From Sarcophilus harrisii (lineage: Eukaryota > Chordata > Mammalia > Dasyuromorphia > Dasyuridae), in assembly GCF_902635505.1 (NCBI RefSeq), contig NC_045430.1, positions 109,548,425 to 109,612,424 of the forward strand: a stretch of DNA of 64,000 nucleotides, written 5' to 3'. A program made the translations under genes and the position numbers. Of the stretch, positions 11,170 through 23,525 are shown one piece after another. Below the pieces are notes generated by a model that was given only the letters and a program-made list of their open reading frames with translations, searched no databases and was not told the origin of the DNA. Positions within the stretch are counted from its first letter, which is position 1. Each line of letters starts with the position of its first letter.

Positions 11170-13940
11170 TCCAGCACTCTAAAATCTCTGATTGTAGTTT
11201 TTTATATAGCAGTCTTTGAGTTGCTGTATTTTTCCTTAGAAATTTCTAAGGCAGCATGTTTTTAAAATCCATAATATTGTTTATGTTATTATTAGGCTTT
11301 TAATTTTTAGTGTATTGTGATTTTTGAGAAAATCATCATGCCAAGTGAAATTTCAAGAGATGGAGTTCTGAGTTTGATTAATCAATTTATTAGTTAGGCT
11401 AGTAATAACTAATAAATTAAGACCATTGGTCTTTTGATTACCAAAGGCTCCAACTGAGGGTCATAGGGCCTTTTAAATCCAAGTGTCTCTTTCTTCTCAT
11501 TGACCTGACATTACCTCTCTGGGATCTCCCCTGACAAATGAAAGGCAACACTGATTGGTGGATGAGTTTGCCTTCAGGTATGGCTATTTATGCCCTTCTT
11601 TGACATTCAAGGAATGCCAGTTGTTCCATTTGAAATGGCTGCTTTCAGTAACCTTAGCTAGAAAAAACATAAGCCATCTCAATCAGGTTTTTACTGACTT
11701 AGTTACCCTTTTTTTTTTTTTAGATCACATCACCCCGAAGTTTAATTAGGAAAGGCAAAGACACAAGAGTTCTCCCCCTATGAAGGCTTTGACTCAAGCT
11801 GGCTTTTATTTATGCCCCTACAAAACTGCCTAACCTTCAAAAGTGGGGTCTGAAAAAAGTTAACGGATTCAGAAAAATATTGGTTGTAAATAATACAATC
11901 CAGTGAATTGCTATTAATTTGAAAAATGAAATCCAGAGAGTAATATGATTGTACCATTAGAAAATTACTTCTTCTTTGGATAGAGATTATTGTCCTTATA
12001 ATTAAAAAAAAAAAAAAAAAGCTGTCAAAAATTTAATTGGCTATATCATGCTCTAAAGTAAGTAATAATAATTACTTAGAATTTGGGAAAGTACCTCAGG
12101 CTTTTTGAATATCTAAAAAGTTCTTTAAAGATTTGCCAGATTTTCAGTCCCCCGGATCTTCAGTCTTATTGAGGTCATAAATCCTATTAAACTCTGTAAG
12201 AGAAGTTGCTGAAAGAAGGTTCTGAAGTTCCAAAATAATGAAGTTGTTTAATGAGAGACTAAGATCTCTTATAGCTGAAGTAAAGGGGGCTTAGAAAGTT
12301 ACTTTATTTAAAAAATTGTTTTTACCTGATAGAGTGTTTAGCCATTGCTTATGAAAATTATAAAAATACACTTGGAATAACATGGATTGAAGTTACTCAA
12401 CTTATTATCAACAAATTCCAGATTTAAAAATTTTTATCTTGCTTTTGGAATTAGTATATAATACTTTCAGATATGGATATCTGTTAACCTGAAGGTTTAC
12501 AATGGTCAGTATCTTTCTAGGTTTTACATGAACTATTATGCATCTAGTTGTGTGTAAAATGATAGAATTATATTAGTATTTTTAATTTTTAATGACGGCC
12601 TGATTTGAACAAGAAAGGATTAGATAAAACATATGTGTGTTTAGTGTTAACAGTTATTACAACAACATGAGAAAATGATAACTATATACTGTGGTTAATG
12701 ATTTTGGAAAAATCTCTTGGGACTAATTTGATATTGTTCTGAATTTTTATTTCATGTAAGAGTCTTGAAATTGTCATTAAACCAATAATCTGCCATGTAA
12801 AGGAAATGCCAAAGACTGTTCAAAGGGCATACAGAGAACTGATACAAGTGGATATTTGTGTCTGAAAAAGTTGAGAGATGACCTTGCAAATGTGATGGTA
12901 GGTTCCTCTTGACTCAGTTTCCCTATGGTATCATTTCTTTCTGAATAGGAAATTTTCTCACCTGATTAATTATAAGCCTAACTATCGTATCCTGTGAATA
13001 ATACGGAATCTTGCTATCTGATTAATTGTTCCAAAATAAAAGCTATGACTCTTACCTATAATCAAACAGAGTTAAGGATACTTGCAGGTCAGTCTGGGTC
13101 ATTGAAGGATAGCCTTTACTTTGTTATAATTTAGTCCTTCCTTTTCCCTTTCATAACAAATTTCTAAAACAAGAGCAAGTAAATTGTAAAGATATAAATA
13201 CATATGTATATATCTATATATCTATGAATCCTGTTTTTGCAGTAGTCAACATTTTTGAGTTACTATAATAGAATGCAAGTATAAAAGATCTTACCATTTT
13301 AAATTTTACTATTCTGAATTTGTAGCACTAATAGTTATGTAATCATGGATAAGATTAGGCTTTTTAAAGTATCTCTTTTTTTCTGGATAATTTGAAGATA
13401 ATGTATTTTCAAAGCGGGGATAGAACAATTAGAACAAAAATGTGATGTGACAAAAACATAAAAGTTTTAAACTTAATGGAATAGAACTAAGATATACATA
13501 CATACATACATATATATATGCTTTCAAATATTTCTAGAACAAGGTTAGCCTCACAAGGTTTGAACTAGTTTTCACTGCATGGACTAATTATTAGAAAAAC
13601 AAATTTCACAATTGCATTAGAAATGAGGTCTTTTCTGGATTTCCCAAGTATCAAATGGCTTCAAAAGATAGATAAAATACAAGATTATATAAGCTGATTA
13701 AATGTAGTTTAATCTGTAACCTGATTTTGTTTACCTACAGAATCTATTTAACTAGGTTGCTTTCCTTAACAGATATATGAAATTATGATGATACTTAACT
13801 AAGTTTACTCAACTTTTGACAATGAAGGAAGCATTGAGCTGTAATTTTTTTTTTAACTTCTTGTGATATTTATGGCAATATGTGTTCTTTCAATGACTGG
13901 GAAATCTCCCTATATTGTGTAATGTACTTGTTTCTTGATA
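11170..13940. other. AT-rich unassigned sequence, possibly decayed ERV
   Basis: About 11350-11830 loosely resembles 27740-28200 and may be an antisense LTR relic. The remainder is AT-rich and free of long open frames. Since 14199-14560 is a + strand 3' LTR, some of the left flank may be its decayed interior, but I cannot prove it. I see no host gene. Confidence 0.35.
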
Positions 13941-14560
13941 TCAACCTGAGTCCCCTAACTTACACCCCTTGTTACTTACCCAATTTGATCTCCCTGACTA
14001 AAAGTTTACCAGATTAGTGGTTCCTATCATTCTGGATATTGCATAGTCTTAGGAATTCTATCAAACTCTTAATAAGATGAACAATGAAGGAGAGATCTTC
14101 ATTGATCCAAGTTACTTTAAGCCTTCATGTATATGCTTCTGTAATTGTGTTTCTATTAATACAGGACTGTTGAGCTTAAGCCCAAAAAAGGGAGAAACTG
14201 TGAGAAAACTTTATGGCATTGTTTGAACCCAGCCCTACATGGCTAAGAAACCAGACCCGTTGCTTAGAAACCACATTGTTTAATGCTTAACTCAGGACTT
14301 ACATTATGCTGAGTAGAAACTCAATCAGAGCCAAAGATTTATGTGAGGAGTTTTTTCCCCATTATACAACTCAAGCAAATGCCAGGTGTCTTTTTTAAAA
14401 ACTGCCCCTGTGCTGGTCAATCATTTATTGTTTCCTTGTTCCTTTGAATTCTATATAATAAAGGAGGAAGTGAGCTACCTTTTTTTAATGCTTCCCTCTG
14501 TTGGATGACTTGATAAAGTTCTTAAATTATTTCATTTTAGGGTTTTGTTCTTATCTAACA
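13940..14560 (+). mobile_element. 3' end of an endogenous retrovirus with its 3' LTR
   Basis: A polypurine-like run (14184-14197) directly precedes TG at 14199. The LTR runs to CA at 14560 (362 bp) with an AATAAAG-type signal near 14458 and a T-rich U5-like end. The preceding 250 bases resemble the end of an env-like region. The element is broken, with most of it missing or unrecognisable. Family: endogenous retrovirus, class not decided. Confidence 0.55.
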
Positions 14561-14574
14561 GTTACACAATATAA

Positions 14575-14800
14575 AATCTCATTGTGGGAAGGCAAACTTT
14601 TTATATTTCTCTAAGCGACTCATTCTCCTACTCATCAGTGCAACTTTCCCAAATATTTTCAACTTTCTTCAGACCTTTCATATCTTCCTCTTTCCTCATC
14701 CATTCAGCTAAGAATTTTGCCTCATTTTCACTAAAATTTGTAGATATATAAGGCCAGTCACCTTTCCCTTTTTCCTCATCTCACATTTGATTGTCTTCTC
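14575..14800 (+). mobile_element. L2 fragment
   Basis: 'catccattcagctaagaatt ttgcctcattttcactaaaa' corresponds to the L2 ORF2 stretch that usually reads 'cctcagctgaggacctt...tcctacttcac'. Interrupted on the right by a poly(A)-tailed SINE region. Confidence 0.5.
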
Positions 14801-14813
14801 TCACTATTTTCTA

Positions 14814-14845
<32 letters not shown>

Positions 14846-14847
14846 GG

Positions 14848-15000
14848 TGGGGCAGCTAGGTGGTGCAGTGGATAGAGCACCAGTGAAGTCAAGAGGACCT
14901 GAGCTCAAATCTGGGCTCAGACACTTAACACGTCCTACCTGTGTGACCCTGGGCAAGTCACTTAATCCCAATGGCCTCAGGGGAAAAAAAAAAAAAAAAA
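14848..15000 (+). repeat. tRNA-derived marsupial CORE-SINE
   Basis: It starts GGGGCAGCTAGGTGG, has an A-box-like 'gtggtgcagtggatagagca', a B-box-like 'gagctcaaatctgg', the MIR-like core 'ctgtgtgaccctgggcaagt', and a poly(A) tail to 15000. Flanks 'ctaaggt' and 'ctaagtt' may be a worn target duplication. Of the Mar1/WSINE general type; exact subfamily not decided. Confidence 0.85.
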
Positions 15001-15039
15001 GACAAACCTAAGTTAAAGCATTAGCAGATATCCACTGTA

Positions 15040-15220
15040 CAGGATAGTTCAAATTTGACTTCCTAATCATATGAATCTGGACGAGTCATTTAATCTACAT
15101 CTACTTCAGTTTTCTCAACTGTAAAATGGAGATCATAACAGCATCTACCTCCCAGGATTATTGTGTAGAAATGTTTGTGAGATGTTTAGCATAATACTAG
15201 GCACTTAATAAATATATGTT
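15040..15220 (+). repeat. MIR SINE relic
   Basis: The order is 'gaatctggacgagtcattta', 'cagttttctcaactgtaaaa tggagatcataa', then 'aggattattgtgtagaaatg', which is the MIR core and 3' part. Confidence 0.75.
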
Positions 15221-15239
15221 TTCATCAGCTATCTTTAAC

Positions 15240-15725
15240 ACTTGTTCTTTTTCTTTGCCTCCCAGCATCTCTGATTTTCTTCAAATCTCAAGAAAAATTC
15301 CAATATCTATAAAAAGCTTCCCCAATCACCCTTAATACTAATGCTTCCCTCTATTGATTATATCCAATATGTCCTACATATTGCTTGTATATGGTTGTCT
15401 TTATGTTATTTCTTCCTTAGACTTCAAGGTCATTAAGAATAAAAATTGCTGTCTTTTGTCTTTCTTTGTGTCACCTGGGTTTAGTACACATTAGTTGATT
15501 AATAAATACTTGATGACCAACTAACAGTGCAGAGATGAAATGTGAAGTAGTTCATCAACAACCTTGTGGGCCACTATCCCACTAAGCTGGAGTTTTCATT
15601 ATGTCTCCTCCATTAGAATATGAGTTCTGTGAAAACAGGAAACATGTTTTCCCCCTTTTTGTATGCTTGGCTCTTAGCACAGCACGGGCACATAATAAAG
15701 GTTTGTTGATTGACTGAACACTAGC
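15240..15725 (+). mobile_element. Two L2 3'-end relics
   Basis: 15240-15530 ends with 'ctgtcttttgtctttctttg...ttaataaatacttgatgacc'. 15585-15725 repeats the theme with 'tagaatatgagttctgtgaa...ctcttagcacagcacgggca cataataaaggtttgttgat'. Both are the conserved L2-type 3' terminus. Confidence 0.7.
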
Positions 15726-16140
15726 TTCCTCGTTGACTATACTTGTAGTAATATATGAGCACTGAGTCTTATTCCAATCATTTTATAATGCATGCTATCA
15801 TTGTCTCATGCTCAGCAAGGTTTCATTTCAGAAAAGGTCTGTCAACTTCAGCCTTCTTATCTTGACTCATCTTCTGGACCTTCTGTAGCCCATCAAAGAA
15901 GTTCCTCCTCTTCACATGGTGATAATTGAATGAGTTATGAAGTATCCATGGATGTTCCAGTCTCTCCAAGGTACTTCCCTTACACATCATTAGTATTCTG
16001 CCAGAAGTAAGTCACTAGTACCTTTCATGAAGGGATACCATCTAGAAACACTATGGCCACATGCCTGACTACTGTTACATAAATACAAGATAATTCAGAG
16101 GAAAACATTAACAACTTGGAGAAGGATGATGGTAATTAGG
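15726..16140. other. No gene; unassigned
   Basis: Nothing recognisable on either strand. Confidence 0.5.
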
Positions 16141-16525
16141 AAAGGCTTCACAAAGAAGCTGGCATCCCAATAAAATCACACACATAAAAAAGGGGAAAGG
16201 ACCCACATGTGCAAGTCTATATATAGTAGTCCTTTTGGTGGTAAGAAAATATTGGAAATTAAGGGGATGCCCATCAATTGGGGAATGGCTGAACAAACTG
16301 AATTAATATATTGTGCAATAAGAAATAATGAGTGAGCAGATTTCAGAAAAACCTGGAAAGACTTGTGTGAACTGAGACAAAGTGAAATAAACAAAATCAG
16401 GAAAGCAACAGCAGCACTGTAAGATGATCAACTATGAATGATTCAGCTCTTCTCAGCAACACAATGATCCAAGACAAATTCAAATTCAAAACAAAATGCT
16501 TTCCATATCCAGATAAAGAATCAGT
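16140..16525 (+). mobile_element. L1 ORF2 C-terminal/3' fragment
   Basis: 'ggggatgcccatcaattggg gaatggctgaacaaactg' and 'tgtgaactgagacaaagtga aataaacaaaatcagg' mark the very C-terminal end of ORF2 and the start of the 3' UTR. It stops at 'atccagataaagaatcag', where sequence of another L1 begins. Confidence 0.8.
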
Positions 16526-17291
16526 CTTACTGGGGTGAAAGGGGTGCTCAGCCCAGCTCAGATGTCTGGAAAAGCCAGTGCAAGAGTCTTAATCACAGCA
16601 AATCAATAACTGAGACCCTCAGTCCTAGCTCAGTAGCAGAGCAGACCAGTGGGACAGCTTTTAGTTCCAACACAGAAGGCAAATTTTCAGCCTGGGAAAC
16701 CAGGTTGTTCCCTGGAGAAAGCAGGTAGGATTATCCTCTGCTGTGAACAAAACACCAAATTCAAGGGGCCCTTGTGATCAAAACCAAAGCTCAGAGCTGC
16801 ACAACAAACTATTGGGACAAGCCTCTCTCTCTACCCCAGAAGCAGGGGTTAAAAGTTACAAAATAGGAAATGAAAAAAAAAAAAAAAAGAAGAAGAAGAA
16901 AGAAAGAAAATGAGCAAGAAACAGAAAAGAATCTTAACAATAAGAAGCTACTACTGTGACAGGAAAAACCAAAATACCAACTCATAAGGACAAAATGCTC
17001 ACAAGAGAAATCTCAACGAGTGATATGAATTGGTTTCAAACCCAAAGAGGCTTCTTGGAAGCACTTATAAAAGATTTTTAAAGGCAAATAAGAGAAGTAG
17101 AAGAAAAATTGGGAAAAGAAACAAGATATGCAAGAGAAATATCTAAGAGTCAACAGCTTAGAAAAGAAAGGACAAAAATTGACTGAAGAAAACAATTTCT
17201 TAAAAAATAGTCTTTAAAATGAAAAAAAAAAAAAAAAAAAGCCACTGAAGAAATCAATTCCTTTAAAAAACACAAATGGCCAAATGCAAAA

Positions 17292-17322
<31 letters not shown>

Positions 17323-18814
17323 ATCCACCTTAAAAATAAAATTAATAAAAATGGAAAAAAAGATGCAAAAGTTAACTGAAGAAATCATACAGTAAAAATC
17401 AGAACCAGGCAAATGGAAGCTAATGGCTCTATGAGACATCAAGAATCAATCAAACAAAGAAGAATGAAAAAATGGAAGAAAATGTAAAATATCTCATTGG
17501 AAAAATAGCTGTTCTGGAAACTAAATCCAGGAGAGACAATTTAAGGCCATGCTCAAAAAAAGAGCAGGGTAGTCCTGATATACTAGAACTAGAGAATGAA
17601 AGAATCTATCAATCACCTCCAGAAAGAGATCCCACAAGGAAAATCAGAACATTTTTGCAAAACTCCAGAACTATAATGTCAAAGAAAAAATACTGCAAGC
17701 TGCCAGATAAAAACAATTTAAGTATCAAGGAGTAATAGTCAGGAATATCCAAAATCTGGCAACTTCAATACAATAAAAGATCAAAGGGCCTAGAATACTA
17801 TGTCTAGGAAAGCAAAGGACTTTTTTCTCTGCAATATATGGCACCTACACACTTTTAGGACCATGATAAATAAAAATAATTCAATAAAGAGCCAGAGAGA
17901 AATGGACTTAAAACCTATTGGAAATTAAATATTGTAATTCTAAAGAATGATTATGTCAAACAACAAATTATAGACATAATCAATAATTTCATCCAAGTAA
18001 ATGACAAAAATGAGACAACATATCAAAACTTATGGGATGTAGCCAAAACAGTTTTTAGGGGAAATTTTATATCTCTAAATAGTTATATTAGCAAAATAGA
18101 GAAAGAGGAGATCTTTGAATTGGACATGCAACTAAAAAGCTAGAAAAAGAACAAATTAAAAACCCAAATTAAAAAAAAATTAAATAACAATTAGAAATTC
18201 TAAAACTCAAAGGAGAAATTAACAAAATTGAAACTAAGAAAACTCTTCAAATAATTAATAAAACTAAGAGTTGGTTTTATGAAAAAATTGACAACATAGA
18301 TAAGCCTTTTTGTTCATTTGATTAGAAGGAAAGAAAAAAATCAAATTACCAGTATCAAAAAATGAAAAGTATGAGCTTATCACCAAGGAAGAAGAAATTA
18401 AAGCAATAATTAGGAGCTATTTTGCCCAACTGTGTTAACAAATCTGACAATCTAATTGAAATGGATAAATATTTCCAAAAATGTAAATTGCTTAGATTAA
18501 TAGGAGAGGAAATTAAATATTACCATTTTAGAAAAAGAAATTAAACAAACCATCAATGAACTTAAGAAAATATCTTCAAGGCTGGATGGATTTACAAGTG
18601 AATTCTATCAAACATTTAAAGAACAATTAATTCCAATACTATGTAAACTATTTGGAAAAATAGATAAAAAAGAAGACCTGTGAAATTCTTTCTATGATAC
18701 AAATATATTTCTGATTCCTAAACTAGAAAGGGCCAAAACAGAGAAAGAAAATTACAAACCAATCTCTCTCATGAATATTGATGCAAACATTTGAAATAAA
18801 ATGTTAGGAAAGAG

Positions 18815-18850
<36 letters not shown>

Positions 18851-19135
18851 CAATAAAATCTGAATGCAGATTGAAGCACATTTTTTCTATTTACTTTATT
18901 CTTTTTCATGTTTCTTTCTCCCCTTTTGATCAGTTTCTTCTTTCACGATAGTGATTACTATGAAAATATGTGTTACAAGATATTACATATATTAGCCTAC
19001 ATCAAATTGCCCAACATTTAGAAAGGGGAAAGGGAAGGAGAAAAATTGGAATTAAAAAATCTCGTAAAATTCAATGCTAAAAATTGTCTTGGCATGTAAT
19101 TGGGTTAAAAAAAATACTATTAAAAAAGAGAAAAA
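16526..19135 (+). mobile_element. Older L1 with ORF1 and part of ORF2, internally deleted
   Basis: A 5' UTR-like stretch (16526-17000) is followed by a coiled-coil-type ORF1 region (about 17000-17735). The open frame 17472-17735 reads LETKSRRDNLR, the ORF1 signature just before the RNA-recognition part. ORF2 picks up only at about 17890 (region after the endonuclease), runs through '[15 protein letters not shown]' and '[13 protein letters not shown]' (RT domain start), and stops in an A run at 18820-18846. Beyond the A run comes an L1 3' UTR to about 19135. The endonuclease and most of RT are absent, so the element is dead. Confidence 0.75.
17289..17323. repeat. (AAAT)n microsatellite
   Basis: About nine AAAT/TAAA units inside the L1 ORF1 region, probably grown from an A-rich stretch. 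Confidence 0.9.
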
Positions 19136-19329
19136 ATAAATGGAATGACAAATAAAAACAAAGGAGTTGAGATCTGACCTAACCCTAGGAGAAAGAAAAA
19201 AATGTGCAGTACTAGGTTTACAGAGAATTTCTGTGTGTCTTGGCTAGCATTTATGTCCAACATTATTTAAGTTGGGCCCTAGGCATAAGGAGGCAGCTGA
19301 GTGAGTCCTTTACATATCAGGGCTCTCTG

Positions 19330-20060
19330 GTATTAAATCATAAGATTTTTACCTTGTTGGGGTTCTCTCTTCATTGTTCCAGATTTAGCTGTAATTGTTC
19401 ATCTGGCACATAATTCCTTTTTTTTTTTTCAAAAGGTTTTCGGAGTTAGTGAGTTCTGGATCTGGAAAAAGTATCCTTGTTTGTCTTATGACCCAGAAGT
19501 CCCTCAAATAGGTTTTCTATTTGTAAAGTCTAACAGTTAGTTGTTCTAGACTGTTAAGTATTCTAAGTGTTAAGTTATTAAATTAAAAGTTAAGTATTCT
19601 AAGACTGAATTGCCTCTGGGTAGAAACTAAGTTTTGAGCATTAGAAGTTTTTAAAATAGTTTTTAAAATCTGGAAGAGACTAAATGATTAAGGGGGGAGG
19701 GAAATGTGGAGGAGACAAACTTCTGCAGTAGTGAAAGCTTTGAACTGTCTTTCATTCTGCATCTCTGTCTGTGACTATGGAGAGAGAAAACTGGTCTGGT
19801 GGCTAAATTGTGCCAGGGAAAAACAACAACAATGCTATGGCCCTTGAGTCTCTGAGGACAACTTGAAATATGTGCTCTGGGATTAAGAGCTAAGAATAGA
19901 AAGCCAACTTCAGCAGCTAGCCTCTGCTTTACAGACCAAAGCACTCTTAACATCTCTTTAAGAACTGAACAAAAAAAGTTTTACTCTCTTCAACTTCCCT
20001 TTATCCCAAGCCTGTTTAGCAAGAGGTACTCAATTTTTTTTGTGACTTTTCCCCCTCTGA
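19330..20060 (+). mobile_element. Probable 3' end of an endogenous retrovirus
   Basis: A polypurine run (19690-19707) is directly followed by TG at 19708, as at the inside edge of a 3' LTR. The LTR would reach to about 20060. Support is structural only: I found no second copy in the window and no clear CA end. A degraded fossil if real. Confidence 0.35.
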
Positions 20061-20089
20061 CTTTTGTTGCAAGTAAAATCAGTGATTTT

Positions 20090-20966
20090 TTTTCTTAAAA
20101 CCTTCTTCTTTCTGTCCTCTTCCTTCTTCTGGCACACAGAGACCTGGTTTCTTTCTGATGACACCATATCACTGACCACTATTCCCAATACTAGTTGTGC
20201 TCTTACTCACTGGTCATGGTTGGGAAGTTGGAATGCTCCTTGCTCCCCACTGCTACTGTGTCAGTATCATTCAACAACCTTTACTCCAAATTTAATATTT
20301 AATCCAGTTATGGTGATTATTATCCATAGAACCATTTCTCAATGAGTTTAGTGTATGATTTAGCCTTTCTCTCTACTTCAGCATTTGCCCTTCTATTACG
20401 GGACTTTAAAAACATATTAATAAGCCTTCAAATATTCTAATTTAAGAGTTCTTTGACCTACTCAGTTCTTAAGATTAACTCCTCTATTCCTCATCAGTTA
20501 CACATATTTGATCTTATCATGATTCACACTCACTTGTTCATGAACTCTGAAAATGCTTCATTTAATCATAATCTTTTATCATTCTATTTTTGCCTTTGTC
20601 TTATGACTTCTGACCCTGTTTCTTCATTTTCACCATGATCCCCAACCCTTCCATCCTTTAGTTCTTTCCTAGACTATTACCCTGCATTGGATATATTTTC
20701 CTCCCTTCACTACATCTAACCCTAGTGAATCAGTTCAACTGTAACTTGATGCATTTGTCCTCTTGATCTTTTGTTAATCACATCTTGCCAAATTCCAGTT
20801 TTGGAATACTCCCACCATTCATTTCCTTCACTCCCAAACAGAACTCATTTTTCCCCTGAAGCTCTCCTCTCTTCCAAATTACCTTTTTCTTGTCAAGGAA
20901 AACTCCAACACTTCAAGATTCCAGACTAACAACCTTAGTTTAATTTTCTACTCACTTCAGATTTTG
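20090..20966 (+). mobile_element. L2 ORF2, endonuclease region (left arm of a split L2)
   Basis: The + strand frame from 20064 reads HTETWFLSDDTISL, the L2 endonuclease 'TETWLSPEDTASP' motif. Later parts match L2 text on the same strand. The element continues at 21661-22211 and 23526-23575 after three younger insertions. Confidence 0.75.
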
Positions 20967-21660
20967 TTGTTGAGTTGTTGTCCAACTCTTCCATGACCTT
21001 ATTTGAGGTTTTCTTGGCAAAGATACTGACATGGTTTGCCACTTCCTTCTTATAGTGCAGGAGAAACTGAGGAAAGACAGAGATTAGAGAAGGTTTTTAA
21101 TATTTTATTAGTGGAGAGTCTGAAGTGGTGATGCACATCAGCCAGTTGACTAGATGGTACTCTTGTCTCAAAACATCCAACAACAAGCAAGGGATCCCAG
21201 AGACTCTTATAAGGTTCCAGCAATCAGAGAAACAAAGGCAAAGTGGGGAGTAGAGCACTGGTGAGCAGAAACTCCAGGAAAGGATCATAAATTCAGTTCT
21301 GACAGGTTGGGGTAAAGAAGGAAGGATCATAAATTCTGATAAGTTGGGAAAGAAGCTAGGAGACACTAAGTCTGAACCAGAAGAAAAGAATGCCATCTAA
21401 GTATTTGAGATAAACCATCTGAAGCTTTATGACTCTTTGGAATGCCAGAGTATCCAGGGGTTCCAGCCCTAATTATCTCATCCTAATGGCCAGGAAGGAG
21501 GGTTGCCACTAGGGAAACTGAGGCAGACCATTCTCTGAGTTCATTTTACAGATGAGGAAACTGAGGCAGTTAAGTGACTTTGCCCAGTATCTAAAGTCAG
21601 ATTGGAATTCAGGAAGATGAATCTAGCAGATATCTATCTACTGTGCAGTGCCACCTACCT
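20967..21660 (-). repeat. CORE-SINE (reverse) split by an LTR
   Basis: The left part, 'ttgttgttgagttgttgtcc...ttttcttggcaaagatactg', ends at 21055. The right part, 'ttcattttacagatgaggaa actgaggcag...ctttgcccag', begins at 21531. Together they make one marsupial SINE, with the LTR at 21056-21530 lying between. Confidence 0.8.
21056..21530 (-). mobile_element. Solo LTR fossil, family B
   Basis: 475 bp with TG and CA ends, inserted into a SINE. On the minus strand a poly(A) signal sits about 50 bases before the end ('tttttaatattttattag' on the + strand). The start resembles the LTR-like insertion in the tandem units (56642 and 60568). Flanking duplication is unclear. Confidence 0.65.
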
Positions 21661-22211
21661 ATGCTGTCACTTCACATCTTGATTGTCAAATCTTGCCATT
21701 TTGACTTTATAAGATTTTTTTAACCCATGTTCCTTTCTCTTCACTTATATAATCACCACACTGCTATAATCTCATACTTGGACTATTGCTATAATCTTCA
21801 GCTTTAAGTCTCTCATCCCTCCAACCCATCCTGTATTCAACTGCCAAAGTTATTTTTTAGAAATGCAGGTCACTCCCTGAGTGGATCACAGTGGCACTCT
21901 ATTAACTCCAAGATCAAATATAAAATTCTTTGTTTGGCATTTAAAGCCTTCACAACCTGACCCCTTCCTAACTTTCCAGTCTTCTGACCCTTTAAATCCC
22001 CTACTCTATAAATCAACAATACTAGACTTTTCTGTTCCTTTCACAAGGCATTTTTCCAGTTCCCCTATTCCTGGAATGTTCTTTGCTCACCCAGTTTACC
22101 TCCTGGCTTCCCTGGTTTCTGTTAAGACTTAGCTCAATTTCCACTTTCTGCATGCAGGCCTTCCTGTTCATGCTCCCTTCCAACACTTTCTCCTGAAATT
22201 ACCTTCCATTT
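21661..22211 (+). mobile_element. L2 3' region (middle arm of a split L2)
   Basis: 'tcatacttggactattgcta taatcttcagctttaagtct', 'cactccctgagtggatcaca', 'tttggcatttaaagccttca', and 'caggccttcctgttcatgct' follow the L2 3' region in order. It ends at the target duplication of the L1 at 22212, and the last few bases resume at 23526. Confidence 0.85.
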
Positions 22212-23508
22212 AGGTCTTTATGACCAAAGCAGAAATAGAGATCATTACTGATCACAAAATAGAAAATTTCGATTATACCAAACTGAAAAGTTTTTGTACA
22301 AACAAAACTAATGCAGACAAGATTAGAAGGGAAGCAATAAACTGGGAAAATATTTTTACAGTCAAAGGTTCTGATAAAGGCCTCATTTCCAAAATATATA
22401 GAGAATTAACTCTAATTTATAAAAAATCATGCCATTCTCCAATTGAAAATGGTCAAAGGATATGAACAGACAATTCTCAGATGAAGAAATTGAAACTATT
22501 TCTAGTCATATGAAAAGATGCTCCAAGTCATTATTAATCAGAGAAATGCAAATTAAGACAACTCTAAGATACCACTACACACCTGTCAGATTGGCTAAGA
22601 TGACAGGAAAAATAATGATGATTGTTGGAGGGGATGCGGGAAAACTGGGACATTGATGCATTGTTGGTGGAGTTGTGAACTAATCCAACCATTTTGGAGA
22701 GTAGTTTGGAACTATGCTCAAAAGTTATCAAACTGTGCATACCCTTTGATCCAGCAGTGTTACTACTGGGATTATATCCCAAAGAGATTATAAAGAAGGG
22801 AAAGGGACCTGTATGTGCACGAATGTTTGTGGCAGCCCTTTTTGTAGTGGCTAGAAACTGGAAACTGAATGGATGTCCATCAGTTGGAGAATGGCTGAAT
22901 AAACTGTGGTATATGAAAATTATGGAATATTACTGTTCTGTAAGAAATGACCAACAGGATGATTTCAGAAAGGCCTGGAGAGACTTACACGAACTGATGC
23001 TGAGCGAAATGAGCAGGACCAGGAGATCATTATATACTTCAACAACAATACTAGATGATGACCAGTTCTGATGGATCAGGCCCTCCTCAGCACCGAGATC
23101 AACCAAATCATTTCTAATGGAGCAGTAATGAACTGAACTAGCTATGCCCAGAAAAATAACTCTGGGAGATGACTAAAAACCATTACATTAAATTCCCAAT
23201 CCCTATATTTATGCACACATGCATTTTTGATTTCCTTCACAAGCTAATTGTACAATAATTCAGAGTCTGATTCTTTTTGTACAGCAAAATAATGTTTTGG
23301 TCATGTATACTTATTGTGTATCTAAGTTATATTTTAATATATTTAACATCTACTGGTCATCCTGCCATCTAGGGAGGGGTGGGGCGGGTAAGAGGTGAAA
23401 AATTGGAACAAGAGGTTTGGCAATTGTTAATGCTGTAAAGTTACCCATGTATATATCCTGTAAATAAAAGGCTATTAAATAAAAATTTTAAAAAAAAAAA
23501 AAAAAAAA
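22212..23508 (+). mobile_element. 5'-truncated L1 with poly(A), family 1
   Basis: Flanked by a perfect 17-bp duplication GAAATTACCTTCCATTT (22195-22211 and 23509-23525), so it is young. The body is the ORF2 C-terminus and 3' UTR. Open frames at 22220-22465, 22462-22656 and 22694-23071 carry KLKSFCTNK, REMQIKTTLRYH, IPFDPAVLLLGLYPKEI and EYYCSVRNDQQDDF, which are ORF2 C-terminal motifs. Coding continuity is lost across three frames. The 3' UTR has a G-rich run (23373-23390) and ends at 'taaataaaaggctattaaat' plus A run. It splits an L2. Confidence 0.95.
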
Positions 23509-23525
23509 GAAATTACCTTCCATTT

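Noticed and set aside
14848-15000. tRNA gene suggested by A- and B-box-like segments
   Set aside because: No cloverleaf can be traced; the boxes are the head of a tRNA-derived SINE with core and A tail. The same applies to 36279 and 46910.
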